Source of the DNA: Hyphomonadaceae bacterium
Lineage (GTDB): Bacteria; Pseudomonadota; Alphaproteobacteria; Caulobacterales; Aquidulcibacteraceae
Reading direction: 5' to 3'
NCBI GenBank assembly: GCA_022841905.1
Contig: JALHQO010000012.1
Location: 1 to 64,000, forward strand
DNA: 64,000 nt
Position numbers and translations under genes: made by a program. How positions within the stretch are numbered: the first letter of the stretch is position 1; each line of letters opens with the position of its first letter. The notes beneath the pieces are model-generated. The model saw nothing but the letters and a program-made list of their open reading frames with translations. It ran no database searches and was not told the DNA's origin. Below, piece after piece: positions 34,311 through 42,261 of the stretch.

Positions 34311-34427
34311 AGCGCCATGGGCGCAGGCCGCCCGTTGGTCACGCTCAAGCGCTTGATTAAGCACTGTTTTCTCCTGCAGACGCGCGCCGGATACAGTCTC
34401 CAGCGCGCGCCTGTGCGCCATCACCTC

Positions 34428-34442
34428 GCAAGCCTGGGGCCA
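34428..34442 (-). promoter_or_regulatory. Sigma-54 promoter for flgKL
   Basis: On the minus strand TGGCCCC-AGGC-TTGC fits the -24/-12 pattern with GG and GC ten bases apart. The first transcribed base would lie near 34416, giving a leader of about 155 bases before flgK. FlbD-type sites on both sides support it. Confidence 0.6.
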
Positions 34443-34452
34443 TGGTAAATGG

Positions 34453-34471
34453 CCCGGCAGCTTCTGCCGGG
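34453..34471. promoter_or_regulatory. ftr-like FlbD site 2
   Basis: A perfect inverted repeat CCCGGCAG-CTT-CTGCCGGG, the closest of the three to the CCCGGCA...TGCCGGG ftr pattern. It is about 10 bases from the flgKL -24 element and about 80 bases from the fliK one, so it can serve both directions. Confidence 0.65.
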
Positions 34472-34474
34472 TGC

Positions 34475-34492
34475 TCGGCCAGATTTGCCGGA
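34475..34492. promoter_or_regulatory. ftr-like FlbD site 3
   Basis: TCGGC-CAGATTT-GCCGGA repeats the core of site 1 at 16 identical bases. It stands about 60 bases upstream of the fliK sigma-54 promoter, a normal enhancer distance. Confidence 0.55.
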
Positions 34493-34553
34493 TTCGCGGG
34501 CGGATGCCGCAAACACTGCGCTGTTTTCATTGCATTTTATTTGGTTACCGGCG

Positions 34554-34569
34554 TGGCCCGGCGCTTGCT
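34554..34569 (+). promoter_or_regulatory. Sigma-54 promoter for fliK-flgD
   Basis: TGGCCCG-GCGC-TTGCT matches the sigma-54 consensus with GG and GC ten bases apart. The transcript would begin near 34581, about 28 bases before the fliK start. Confidence 0.65.
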
Positions 34570-34608
34570 CAGCTTCCCCAGCCCGTCTGGCGGGCGCTCG
34601 GGGGACGT

Positions 34609-35943
34609 ATGGATTTCGCGGCTGACGCCGTTTTCGATGTAGTGGCGCCGCCAACGCGGTCCGCGCCCGCACGCCAACAATCCAAGGCCGACGACGGTCC
34701 GAGCTTCGACGATCACCTCGAAAGCGCAGCCGCTGAAGCCGAACCCCCGCCTCGCGCTGAGGCGGCCAAAGAAGCGCCAGCCGAAGACGCATCGCAGACA
34801 CAAGAGACTAAAGAGAGCGCCGCGAAGGCGGAAACACCGGCAGAGCCGAGTGAACCCGCCGTTCCCGCGTTCGTGGTCCAGATCGTGACGCCACCGACAC
34901 CGACTGCGCCGGTGGAGGCGACACCTGAAACCACCGCGCTCGCCGCAAGCGATTCCGAAACCGCCACGCCCGCACCCACAGCGCCGCAACAGCCGGCGCA
35001 GGCGCCGAGGCCCGTCGATGGTGCGCCGAAGTCAGATGCCGCTAAAGCTGACGCGTCAGAGAACAAGGCCGCAAACGCGCCGATCGTGAACGCGCCAGCA
35101 GCGCCGGAGGCAAGCGCGACACAGAGCGCAACTGCGCCGCCGGTTGCGCCAGCGACGACACAGCCCGTGACGCAGACAAGCGCGACGCCCGCACCGCCTC
35201 CGGAAACAATGCAGGCCGTCGCCGCAACGCAAACGCCACGCGAAGCAACGCTGCGCACGCCGAAGGCCGCGCCGGGCGCGGCGGAGCCGAAAGCTGAAGC
35301 ACAAGCGACCGACAGCAAGTCGGCGCGCATTGACGCGGCTCAGTCTAAGGCTGCTCCTCCTACACCAGTGAACGCCGCGCGCGATGGCGGCGCACAAGCG
35401 CCGGCGCCCACGCCGATCAGCGTAGACACAAGCGCGCCGCAACCCTCACCGTCCGGGCAGTCCGGCCTGATCCAGCAGGCCGCACAGACGCAGCAAACGG
35501 CGGCGATTGATCACAACGCCGTTCGCGCAGCCCCTGCCACTGCCCAGGTCGCGCGCGAAATCGTGCGCCGCTTCAATGGCCAGACGACGAGCTTCGATTT
35601 GCGGCTCGATCCCCCTGAATTAGGCCGCGTCGAAATACGATTGGAAGTGACGCGCGATCATCGCGTCACCGCCGTTGTCGCCGCTGATAATCCGCAGGCC
35701 TTAGCCGAACTCGCGCGTCACGCGCGCGATCTAGAGCAGACACTGCAATCAGCCGGCCTTGAGCTAACGGACAACGGCTTGTCGTTCGATCTCCGTCAGG
35801 GCAGCGAAGGCAGAGCCGACGCCGATAGCGGAAACGGCGGCGATGTCGCCAGCGCCGAAACCCAAACAGAGCAACCCGCCATGACCTCACGCCCGCTCGG
35901 CTTCGAGCGCTGGCGCGGCGTGCGCGTCGATATGATGGTTTGA
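34609..35943 (+). CDS. fliK: Flagellar hook-length control protein FliK
   Basis: A 444-residue protein. The ATG at 34609 follows GGGGGAC; an upstream extension of the frame lies in the promoter region and is rejected. Residues 15-330 are a long disordered stretch of A, P, T, E and Q, the ruler part, and residues 345-425 form the conserved FliK C-terminal domain with LRLDPPELGRVEIRLEV and LRRHA-type helices (ALAELARHARDLEQTLQSAGLEL), which switch export specificity when the hook is complete. The gene is followed 10 bases later by flgD. Confidence 0.88.
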   Translation: MDFAADAVFDVVAPPTRSAPARQQSKADDGPSFDDHLESAAAEAEPPPRAEAAKEAPAEDASQTQETKESAAKAETPAEPSEPAVPAFVVQIVTPPTPTAPVEATPETTALAASDSETATPAPTAPQQPAQAPRPVDGAPKSDAAKADASENKAANAPIVNAPAAPEASATQSATAPPVAPATTQPVTQTSATPAPPPETMQAVAATQTPREATLRTPKAAPGAAEPKAEAQATDSKSARIDAAQSKAAPPTPVNAARDGGAQAPAPTPISVDTSAPQPSPSGQSGLIQQAAQTQQTAAIDHNAVRAAPATAQVAREIVRRFNGQTTSFDLRLDPPELGRVEIRLEVTRDHRVTAVVAADNPQALAELARHARDLEQTLQSAGLELTDNGLSFDLRQGSEGRADADSGNGGDVASAETQTEQPAMTSRPLGFERWRGVRVDMMV

Positions 35944-35953
35944 GGATACACGC

Positions 35954-36601
35954 ATGACAATCGCTCCCATCGCACCAGACGCGGCGCAGGCCACCGGCGA
36001 CCGCACGCGGCTGTCGGACAATTACGACACGTTTCTCATCCTGCTCACCGCGCAGCTGCAGAATCAGGACCCGTTGGCGCCTATGGACTCCACGCAATTC
36101 ACCCAACAACTCGTGCAGTTCAGCCAAGTTGAACAGCAGATCCGCACCAACGAGCAACTTGAAGGCTTGGTCAACCAATACCAGGCCGCCAGCGCCGGCG
36201 CGGCCCTCTCCTATCTCGGCAAGGACGCGATCATCGAAGCCGACGACACCTATCTCGCCGGTGGCGAAGCGAATTGGGCTTACACGCTGCCGGAAGCGGC
36301 AACCGACATCACGATCCAAGTGCGCGATGCGCGCGGGCGCACAGTCTACACCGAAGACGGCGAGCGCGGCGCTGGACAACATTTGTTTTCATGGGATGGC
36401 ACGCAAACTGTTGGCGGCACGGCGGCCGACGGTGTCTATTCAATCGTCGTCACCGCAAGAGATGCATCGGGCGAAGCAATGACGCCCGTTGTCAATGTGC
36501 GCGAAACTATCATGGGCGTAGATTTCTCCGGAGCGACGCCGCTCGTCATCACGCCCGCTGGGACACGCGGGCTCGATGTGATCCGATCGGTGCTGAGCTA
36601 A
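35954..36601 (+). CDS. flgD: Flagellar hook cap protein FlgD
   Basis: A 215-residue scaffolding protein at the tip of the growing hook. The N-terminus has LLTAQLQNQDPLAPMDSTQFTQQLVQFSQVEQQ, the FlgD signature, and the C-terminal part has the beta-sandwich and FlgD-type ASGEAMTPVVNVRETIMGVDF block. It lies between fliK and the hook protein gene, which it assembles. Confidence 0.93.
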   Translation: MTIAPIAPDAAQATGDRTRLSDNYDTFLILLTAQLQNQDPLAPMDSTQFTQQLVQFSQVEQQIRTNEQLEGLVNQYQAASAGAALSYLGKDAIIEADDTYLAGGEANWAYTLPEAATDITIQVRDARGRTVYTEDGERGAGQHLFSWDGTQTVGGTAADGVYSIVVTARDASGEAMTPVVNVRETIMGVDFSGATPLVITPAGTRGLDVIRSVLS

Positions 36602-36609
36602 CACTTTCA

Positions 36610-36630
36610 GCGTCCGCCGAATGCGGACGC
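36610..36630 (+). repeat. Perfect hairpin between flgD and flgE
   Basis: GCGTCCGC and GCGGACGC flank five bases (36610-36617 and 36623-36630). It has no T run behind it, so it is at best a partial attenuator or an RNA stabiliser that could raise or lower flgE relative to flgD. Confidence 0.5.
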
Positions 36631-36710
36631 AACACCGCGCAGAAGCGCTCCATACATAACCTTTTTGCCGCGCACGATGGGACGCACGCGGCGATGGAGC
36701 TGGGACACAC

Positions 36711-38018
36711 ATGTCTATCTATACCGCATTGCGCGCGGGCGTTTCTGGCCTCACCGCCAATTCAAGCGCGCTCGCCGTCATTTCCGACAACATCGCCAAC
36801 GTGAACACGGTTGGCTACAAACGCTCCGGCGTTGACTTCAGCGCGCTCGTCAACGCGCAGAACTCGAACACCACCTATAACGCAGGCGGCGTGCTGCCGC
36901 TGACGCGCCAGCAGATTTCGCTGCAGGGCTCGCTTGAGCAATCGCGCTCCACGACCGACCTCGCCATCTCCGGCGACGGCTTCTTCATCGTGTCGCCGAA
37001 CAATCAGCAGCTCTCGAACGGCGGCTCGGTTCTTTTCACGCGCGCCGGCTCATTCACGATCGACGCCGACGGCTACATGGTCAACGCGCAGGGCCTGTTC
37101 TTGCAGGGATGGCCTGTCGCCAGCGACGGCAGCGTGACGACTAGCCCGACCTCCCTCTCCGCGATCGAGGCGGTCAACATTTCCGGCGTCGGCGGCCTGG
37201 CCGAGCCGACCGAAAATGTCAGCATCAACGCCAACCTAAACTCCGACCAAGCCGCATACACCGGCACGTACGCCGCCGGCGACATGGCCGATGGCACTGT
37301 AACGCCGCACTTTGAAAGCTCGCTTGAAGTGTTCGACAGCTTGGGCGCCCCGCGAACCATCGCATTCGGCTTTATCAAGACTGGCCCGAACACCTGGCAG
37401 GTCGAGTCCTACGCGCGTCCGAACACGAACATCACGGGCGGCGCGCTTTCCGGCGGTCTGCTCGCGAGCGGCACGCTCACTTTCAACACGGACGGCACCG
37501 TCGCCGGCACCACCGGCACAATCGGCGCGGCTTTCAGCATTCCGTGGGCCGCATCGACCGGCGCTTCAGCACAGCCGATCACGCTCGACCTCGAAACCGG
37601 CATGACGCAGTTCGCGAAGAGCTTCGGCGTCACCAGCGTGACCGCCGACGGCGTGCCGCCTGGCGATCTTGTCGGCTTGGTGCTCGAAGGCGACGGCATG
37701 CTGACGGCGCAGTTTTCGAACGGCCGCGCACGGGCCCTCTATCAGATCCCGCTGGCGACGTTCTTGAACCCGAACGGTCTTGCAGCTGACCAAGGCGGCG
37801 CGTTCCGCACGACGCTCGAGTCCGGTCTCTACAACATCAACTCCGCCAATGCCGGTGGCGCAGGCCGCATCGTTTCGGGTGCGCTGGAGGCATCGAACGT
37901 CGATCTCGCGGCGGAGTTCACGAACCTCATCACAACGCAGCGCGCCTACTCCGCTGCGTCGCGGATCATCACCACTGCCGACGAGATGTTGGAAGAGCTT
38001 CTGATGATCAAGCGCTAA
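36711..38018 (+). CDS. flgE: Flagellar hook protein FlgE
   Basis: A 435-residue structural protein of the hook. It begins with MSIYTALRAGVSGLTANSSALAVISDNIANVNTVGYKR, the axial-protein signature, followed by GDGFFIVSPN, and ends with VDLAAEFTNLITTQRAYSAASRIITTADEMLEELLMIKR. The centre holds the beta-rich D1/D2 domains. No clear sigma-54 site lies directly upstream, so it may be read from the fliK promoter. No terminator is seen before the sciP region. Confidence 0.95.
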   Translation: MSIYTALRAGVSGLTANSSALAVISDNIANVNTVGYKRSGVDFSALVNAQNSNTTYNAGGVLPLTRQQISLQGSLEQSRSTTDLAISGDGFFIVSPNNQQLSNGGSVLFTRAGSFTIDADGYMVNAQGLFLQGWPVASDGSVTTSPTSLSAIEAVNISGVGGLAEPTENVSINANLNSDQAAYTGTYAAGDMADGTVTPHFESSLEVFDSLGAPRTIAFGFIKTGPNTWQVESYARPNTNITGGALSGGLLASGTLTFNTDGTVAGTTGTIGAAFSIPWAASTGASAQPITLDLETGMTQFAKSFGVTSVTADGVPPGDLVGLVLEGDGMLTAQFSNGRARALYQIPLATFLNPNGLAADQGGAFRTTLESGLYNINSANAGGAGRIVSGALEASNVDLAAEFTNLITTQRAYSAASRIITTADEMLEELLMIKR

Positions 38019-38052
38019 GCGAAACTGAGGGGCGGGTAAGAAACGAGTAAGA

Positions 38053-38140
38053 GACTCATGTTCTAATTCGAGACATGCGTTTGCGTGATCTTTCCGCAGA
38101 CTCTTAGTCGTTTCTTTAGCGCTCCAAGTTATGTTGACTC
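38053..38140 (+). promoter_or_regulatory. sciP promoter region with three GAnTC sites
   Basis: GACTC occurs at 38053-38057, 38099-38103 and 38136-38140, three CcrM (GAnTC) sites in less than 90 bases, far more than chance. In Caulobacter such sites tie transcription to the replication-dependent methylation state through CcrM and GcrA. AGGAGAAAGG precedes the sciP start. Which site matters cannot be told by reading. Confidence 0.5.
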
Positions 38141-38164
38141 CTCAAGAACGAGGAGAAAGGCGCC

Positions 38165-38443
38165 ATGCAGAAGCAACGCCGCTATGATGGGGTGGTGATG
38201 GGTCCCGACGGGAACCCCCTCACTTTGGACGATTTGCCGCCGCCGGGCACGACCCGTTGGGTCATCCGACGCAAGGCTGAAGTTGTCGCCGCGGTGCGCG
38301 GTGGGCTTTTGACGCTTGAAGACGCGTGCGCACGCTACGGGCTCTCTGAAGAAGAGTTCGAAGGCTGGCGCAAGTCGATTGAGCGCCACGGCCTCCCAGG
38401 CCTGCGTACGACGCGCATTCAGCACTATCGCGGCGCCGTCTAA
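38165..38443 (+). CDS. sciP: SciP, CtrA-inhibiting regulator
   Basis: A 92-residue protein of DUF1153, the Caulobacter SciP family. The block VIRRKAEVVAAVRGGLLTLEDACARYGLSEEEFEGWRKSIERHG is a helix-turn-helix near the middle, and GPDGNPLTLDDLPPP at the N-terminus is typical. SciP binds CtrA at promoters and stops it from recruiting RNA polymerase, limiting CtrA activity in late S phase and G1 cells. It stands alone between flgE and fliF, with GAnTC sites in front and a terminator behind. In related genomes it is often near flagellar genes. Confidence 0.93.
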   Translation: MQKQRRYDGVVMGPDGNPLTLDDLPPPGTTRWVIRRKAEVVAAVRGGLLTLEDACARYGLSEEEFEGWRKSIERHGLPGLRTTRIQHYRGAV

Positions 38444-38490
38444 CGACGGCGCGCGGTTTGCGCGACATCGTCAGTACTAAGCTTTCAGAA

Positions 38491-38517
38491 GCCCTCGCCG
38501 GCGCGGCGGGGGCTTTT
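38491..38517 (+). terminator. Rho-independent terminator after sciP
   Basis: A nine-pair stem GCCCTCGCC / GGCGGGGGC (38491-38499, 38505-38513, one G-T pair) with a five-base loop is followed by TTTT. It ends the sciP transcript 48 bases after its stop. Confidence 0.8.
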
Positions 38518-38551
38518 GCGCGTCGCCCCTCTCCGCCTCCGCCCAACATGC

Positions 38552-38590
38552 TTAACCATTGTTTCACGCCCCACCGGGCAATTTCTGCCG
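38552..38590 (+). promoter_or_regulatory. fliF promoter: CtrA-like box and ftr-like site
   Basis: TTAA-N7-TTCA at 38552-38566 is a CtrA box with one weak half (consensus TTAA-N7-TTAA). At 38575-38590 CGGGCA-ATTTC-TGCCG is an ftr-like repeat with one mismatch, inside a wider CACCGG...CCGGTG frame. In Caulobacter fliF is activated by CtrA and repressed by FlbD bound to ftr4, and this region has both types of element in front of fliF. Confidence 0.5.
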
Positions 38591-38648
38591 ACCGGTGAGA
38601 ATTGCCTAGTGATTCTAGGGCCTCGCCGCGCGTGTGCAGAGGACGGGC

Positions 38649-40262
38649 GTGAACGGCTTCACTCAAATGCTGCTCAAGGCGGGACCGACGCGGCTGTTTG
38701 CTGCGCTGGGCATTGCGGCGGTGGTTGCGGCCATCCTGCTGACGCTCGTGCTGCGCATGGGCGGCGAAGAAAAGGCCCTGCTCTTCGCCGGCGTCGAGAT
38801 GCGCGAAGCGGCCGAGATCACCCAGCGCCTCGAGCAAGCTGACATTCCTTATGAGATGCGCGGCGAAGGCGGCTCGATCTATGTTGCGCGCTCGCGGGTG
38901 CTCGATGCGCGGATGATGCTCTCCGCCGAAGGCCTGCCCTCGCGCGGCTCGATAGGGTACGAGATTTTCGACGAGCCGGACGCGCTCGGCCAGACCCAGT
39001 TTCAACAAAACATTAACCGCCTGCGCGCGCTCGAAGGCGAACTGGCGCGCACGATCGGCTCGCTCGACGGCATCGCTTCGGCGCGCGTCCATTTGGTGTT
39101 GCCCGAGCGCCAGCTATTTTCGCGCGAAACCGAGCAGCCCTCCGCTTCGATCGTGCTGCAGCTGCGCCGCGACGAACTGACGTCCGGCCAAGTGCGCGCC
39201 ATCCGCAATCTCGTCGCCAGCGCCACCCCCGGCCTCACGGCCAACCGCGTCACCATCCTTGACGAAACCGGCCGCCTGCTCGCCGCCCCCGCGACCGCCG
39301 ACGGCGTGGACGCTGAAGGCGTCGATGCCCGCCAGGTGGCGGTGGAGGAGCGCATTCGCCAGACCGTGACCGACATCGTCGAAGGCGTCGTCGGCCAAGG
39401 CAATGCTCGCGTGCAAGTCAGCGCGGAAATGGATTTCAGCCGCATCAGCGAAACCTCTGAACGCTTCGATCCGGAAGGCCGCGTGGTGCGCTCAACCACG
39501 ACGACCGAAGACAGTTCGAGCAGCGCTGGCCGAGCCGGCGGCGCGAGCGCCGGTCTCAACGTCCCGGACGGCACCGCCGGCGCCGCCGCTCCCGGCGCGC
39601 AAGACGAGGATCTGTCGAGCAGCGAAACCGTCAATTACGAAATCTCGCGTACGACACGCACCGAAATCAGTGAGGGCGGACGTGTGCGCCGGCTCTCGGT
39701 CGCGGTCGCCGTCGATGGCGTGATGGCGCCGGGTGAAGGCGAAGCTACATCCGCCACGTACCAAGCGCGTAGCGAAGAAGAGATGCAGCGCTTGGCGCAG
39801 CTGGTGCGCTCCGCGGTCGGCTATAACCAAGAGCGCGGCGATATCGTCGAAGTGGTCAACACGCAATTCGCGCGCGCCGCGCCGCTAGAAGCCGCCGCCG
39901 AGCCCGGCATGCTGGCTTTCCTTGGCGATCTCGACGTCATGCGCATTATCGAGATTGTCGCCGCACTCCTCGCGTCGCTCGCCTTCGTGTTCTTCGTCTT
40001 GCGCCCTCTGATTGGTGGTTTGGTGCGCGGCGGCGGCGCCAGCGCCGAAGGCGCGGCAGCTGGCGGCGTACCGGCCTTGCCGAGCCCAAGCGGCGGTCTC
40101 GCGGCCGTGCCCGCGCCCGATAGCGACGATCCGGGCATCGACGTCGCCGCCGTTGGCGGCCGCGTGCGGCAATCCTCGGTGAAACGCGTGGCTGAAGTGG
40201 TCTCGGCGCACCCTGATGAGTCTGCGCAGATCATTCGTGGTTGGCTCAACAATGCGCTCTAA
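38649..40262 (+). CDS. fliF: Flagellar MS-ring protein FliF
   Basis: A 537-residue membrane-ring protein. The start is taken at GTG 38649 because AGAGGAC lies in front; GTG 38634 and ATG 38667 are alternatives. A first membrane helix is at about 17-39, then periplasmic ring-building motifs (LFAGVEMREAAEITQRLEQADIPYEM; GSIGYEIFDEPDALGQTQFQQNINRLRALEGELART), then a second membrane helix (about 430-450) and a cytoplasmic tail that binds FliG. The spacer around residues 285-320 is low-complexity. It heads a six-gene operon. Confidence 0.93.
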   Translation: MNGFTQMLLKAGPTRLFAALGIAAVVAAILLTLVLRMGGEEKALLFAGVEMREAAEITQRLEQADIPYEMRGEGGSIYVARSRVLDARMMLSAEGLPSRGSIGYEIFDEPDALGQTQFQQNINRLRALEGELARTIGSLDGIASARVHLVLPERQLFSRETEQPSASIVLQLRRDELTSGQVRAIRNLVASATPGLTANRVTILDETGRLLAAPATADGVDAEGVDARQVAVEERIRQTVTDIVEGVVGQGNARVQVSAEMDFSRISETSERFDPEGRVVRSTTTTEDSSSSAGRAGGASAGLNVPDGTAGAAAPGAQDEDLSSSETVNYEISRTTRTEISEGGRVRRLSVAVAVDGVMAPGEGEATSATYQARSEEEMQRLAQLVRSAVGYNQERGDIVEVVNTQFARAAPLEAAAEPGMLAFLGDLDVMRIIEIVAALLASLAFVFFVLRPLIGGLVRGGGASAEGAAAGGVPALPSPSGGLAAVPAPDSDDPGIDVAAVGGRVRQSSVKRVAEVVSAHPDESAQIIRGWLNNAL

Positions 40263-40265
40263 GCC

Positions 40266-41303
40266 ATGAACGCCCTCGCCCGCCCCGACGCGCCGGTCGC
40301 CGTCGATCTCTCGCGCTATTCCGGCGCGGAGAAAGCCGCGATCGTGCTGATGAGCCTCGGCGAAGACGCCAAGCATCTTTGGTCGCTGCTCGACGAAGAA
40401 GAGATCAAGGAAGTTTCGCAATCGATGGCGTCGCTCGGCATGGTGCCGTCGGTTGTCGTCGAAGCGGTCGTGCAGGAATTCGTGCAGCGCATGTCTGGCG
40501 CGGGCTCTGTGATGGGCTCGCTCGATCAGACCCAGCGCATGCTGGCGTCCATCCTACCGAAGGAAAAGCTCGACGGCCTGATGGAGGAAATCCGCGGGCC
40601 GGCGGGGCGCAACATTTGGGACAAGCTCGGCAACGTCAACGAAGCCGTGCTCGCGAATTATCTGAAGAACGAATACCCGCAAACGGTCGCGGTGGTGCTG
40701 GCGAAAGTGCGCCCAGAGCACGCGGCAAAGGTGCTGGCCGAGCTGCCGAGCGATTTCGCCGCCGAGTGCATTCTGCGCATGCTCGGCATGGAGCCGGTGC
40801 AGCGCGAAATTCTCGACAAGATCGAGACCACGCTGCGCACCGAATTCATGTCCAACGTCGCGCGCACGTCGAAACGCGACAGCCATGAACTGATGGCGGA
40901 GATCTTCAACAACTTCGACCGGCAGACTGAGTCGCGCTTCATCAACGCACTGGAGAGCAAGAGCCGCGACAGCGCCGACCGCATCAAGGCGCTGATGTTC
41001 GTGTTCGAAGACCTCGGCAAACTCGACTCAGGCGGCGTGCAGACCCTCCTCCGCGCTGTCGACAAGAGCGATCTGGCGCTCGCTCTCAAAGGCGCCTCGG
41101 ACGCGTTGCGCAATCTCTTCTTCACCAACATGTCCGAACGCGGCGGCAAATTGCTGAAGGAAGACATGGCCTCGATGGGCCCGGTGCGTCTGAAGGATGT
41201 CGACGCCGCGCAGGCGCGCATGGTCGCGCAAGCCAAGGAGTTGGCTGCGCGCGGCGAGATCGTGCTCGCGGACGGCAAAGCCGATGACGAGTTGATCTAT
41301 TGA
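40266..41303 (+). CDS. fliG: Flagellar motor switch protein FliG
   Basis: A 345-residue rotor protein that connects the MS ring to the stator. The N-terminal domain ([25 protein letters not shown]) binds FliF, the middle domain has [28 protein letters not shown] (with EYPQ for the family's EHPQ), and the C-terminal domain has [34 protein letters not shown] with the charged torque helix. Three bases separate it from fliF, and the stop shares a base with fliH. Confidence 0.95.
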   Translation: MNALARPDAPVAVDLSRYSGAEKAAIVLMSLGEDAKHLWSLLDEEEIKEVSQSMASLGMVPSVVVEAVVQEFVQRMSGAGSVMGSLDQTQRMLASILPKEKLDGLMEEIRGPAGRNIWDKLGNVNEAVLANYLKNEYPQTVAVVLAKVRPEHAAKVLAELPSDFAAECILRMLGMEPVQREILDKIETTLRTEFMSNVARTSKRDSHELMAEIFNNFDRQTESRFINALESKSRDSADRIKALMFVFEDLGKLDSGGVQTLLRAVDKSDLALALKGASDALRNLFFTNMSERGGKLLKEDMASMGPVRLKDVDAAQARMVAQAKELAARGEIVLADGKADDELIY

Positions 41304-41908
41304 TGACGCAAATCCGCAAATATGCCTTCGACACCGAGTTCGCCCCAGACGGCGCGATCGTTAAAGATGCGCCCAAGCGTCTGACGCCGGAGGAGATCGC
41401 AGCTGAGTGCGCGGCCGCTTACGAGCGCGGCAAGCAAGATGCGCTCGCACAAGCCGAACGCCAAACCGCCGCGGCACTCCAAGCGCTTGCGGATGCGGCG
41501 TCGGGCGTACTGACGCGCCTTGAAGCCGAGAGCCAGGCCATGCGAACGGAAGCTGCGACCGTGGCGATCGCCGCGGCGCGCAAGATCGCCGGCGCAGCGC
41601 TCGACGGATTCGGGCATGAGCGCGCCGCCGTCGCCGTGGAAGCGGCGATGGACGCGCTGCGCCATCAACCGCGCCTGGTCGTAAAGCTATCGCCGGAGGC
41701 CGCCGAAGTGCTGAAGCCGCGCATCGCAGAGATGTGCGAGACGCACGCCTATGCCGGCGCCGTGCTCGTGCGCGCCGAACCTGGCTTGCGGCAAGGCGCA
41801 GTCACTATCGATTGGTCGGACGGAGTCATTCATATGAACCCCGACGACGCCGCCAAACGTATTCAAACCCTGATCGACGCCGCTCTCGCGTCGCAAACGG
41901 CATCATGA
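41303..41908 (+). CDS. fliH: Flagellar assembly protein FliH
   Basis: A 201-residue protein that regulates the export ATPase FliI. An N-terminal basic segment is followed by a long helix with alternating A, E and Q (CAAAYERGKQDALAQAERQTAAALQALADAA) and a C-terminal FliH domain (LVVKLSPEAAEVLKPRI, then GAVTIDWSDGVIHMNPDDAAKRI). Sequence is divergent, as in Caulobacter FliH/FlbE. The ATG at 41303 overlaps the fliG stop as TGATG; a TTG one codon earlier is less likely. Confidence 0.82.
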   Translation: MTQIRKYAFDTEFAPDGAIVKDAPKRLTPEEIAAECAAAYERGKQDALAQAERQTAAALQALADAASGVLTRLEAESQAMRTEAATVAIAAARKIAGAALDGFGHERAAVAVEAAMDALRHQPRLVVKLSPEAAEVLKPRIAEMCETHAYAGAVLVRAEPGLRQGAVTIDWSDGVIHMNPDDAAKRIQTLIDAALASQTAS

Positions 41909-41915
41909 GGCGAAC

Positions 41916-42236
41916 ATGAGCGATCTCAAGCTCGACGAATTCACGCCCACCGCGAACGATGCGCCCGGCGCGCCGGACATAGAGCAAAGCGCGGCGCAGC
42001 TGGCGCCGGTCTATGACGTGCCGGTCAATATCCAGGCCGTGCTCGGGCGCTCCAATCTCGACGTGGCATCGCTGCTGCGGCTGACGCGAGGCTCGGTGAT
42101 CGAGCTCGACCGCAAAGTCGGCGAAGCGATCGACATTTACGTGAACAACCGGCTGGTCGCGCGCGGCGAAGTCGTTGTTGTCGACGAGCGCCTCGGCGTG
42201 ACCATGACGGAAATTATCAAGGACGGCGACGCCTAA
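41916..42236 (+). CDS. fliN: Flagellar motor switch protein FliN
   Basis: A 106-residue C-ring protein. Residues 32-104 form the SpoA domain with VYDVPVNIQAVLGRSNLDVASLLRLTRGSVIELDRKVGEAIDIYVNNRLVARGEVVVVDERLGVTMTEI features split over the usual strands. It works with FliM and FliG in direction switching and export. It is in the operon between fliH and flbD; no fliM is in the window. Confidence 0.93.
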   Translation: MSDLKLDEFTPTANDAPGAPDIEQSAAQLAPVYDVPVNIQAVLGRSNLDVASLLRLTRGSVIELDRKVGEAIDIYVNNRLVARGEVVVVDERLGVTMTEIIKDGDA

Positions 42237-42261
42237 GGCCCGCGTCGCGAGGAGACTACCC

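Noticed and set aside
34471-34608. Longer FliK start at 34471
   Set aside because: This would place coding sequence over ftr sites and the sigma-54 promoter; ATG 34609 has a good ribosome site.
36601-36710. Sigma-54 promoter directly before flgE
   Set aside because: The only TTGC in the gap has no GG at the required ten-base distance, so flgE was not given its own sigma-54 promoter.
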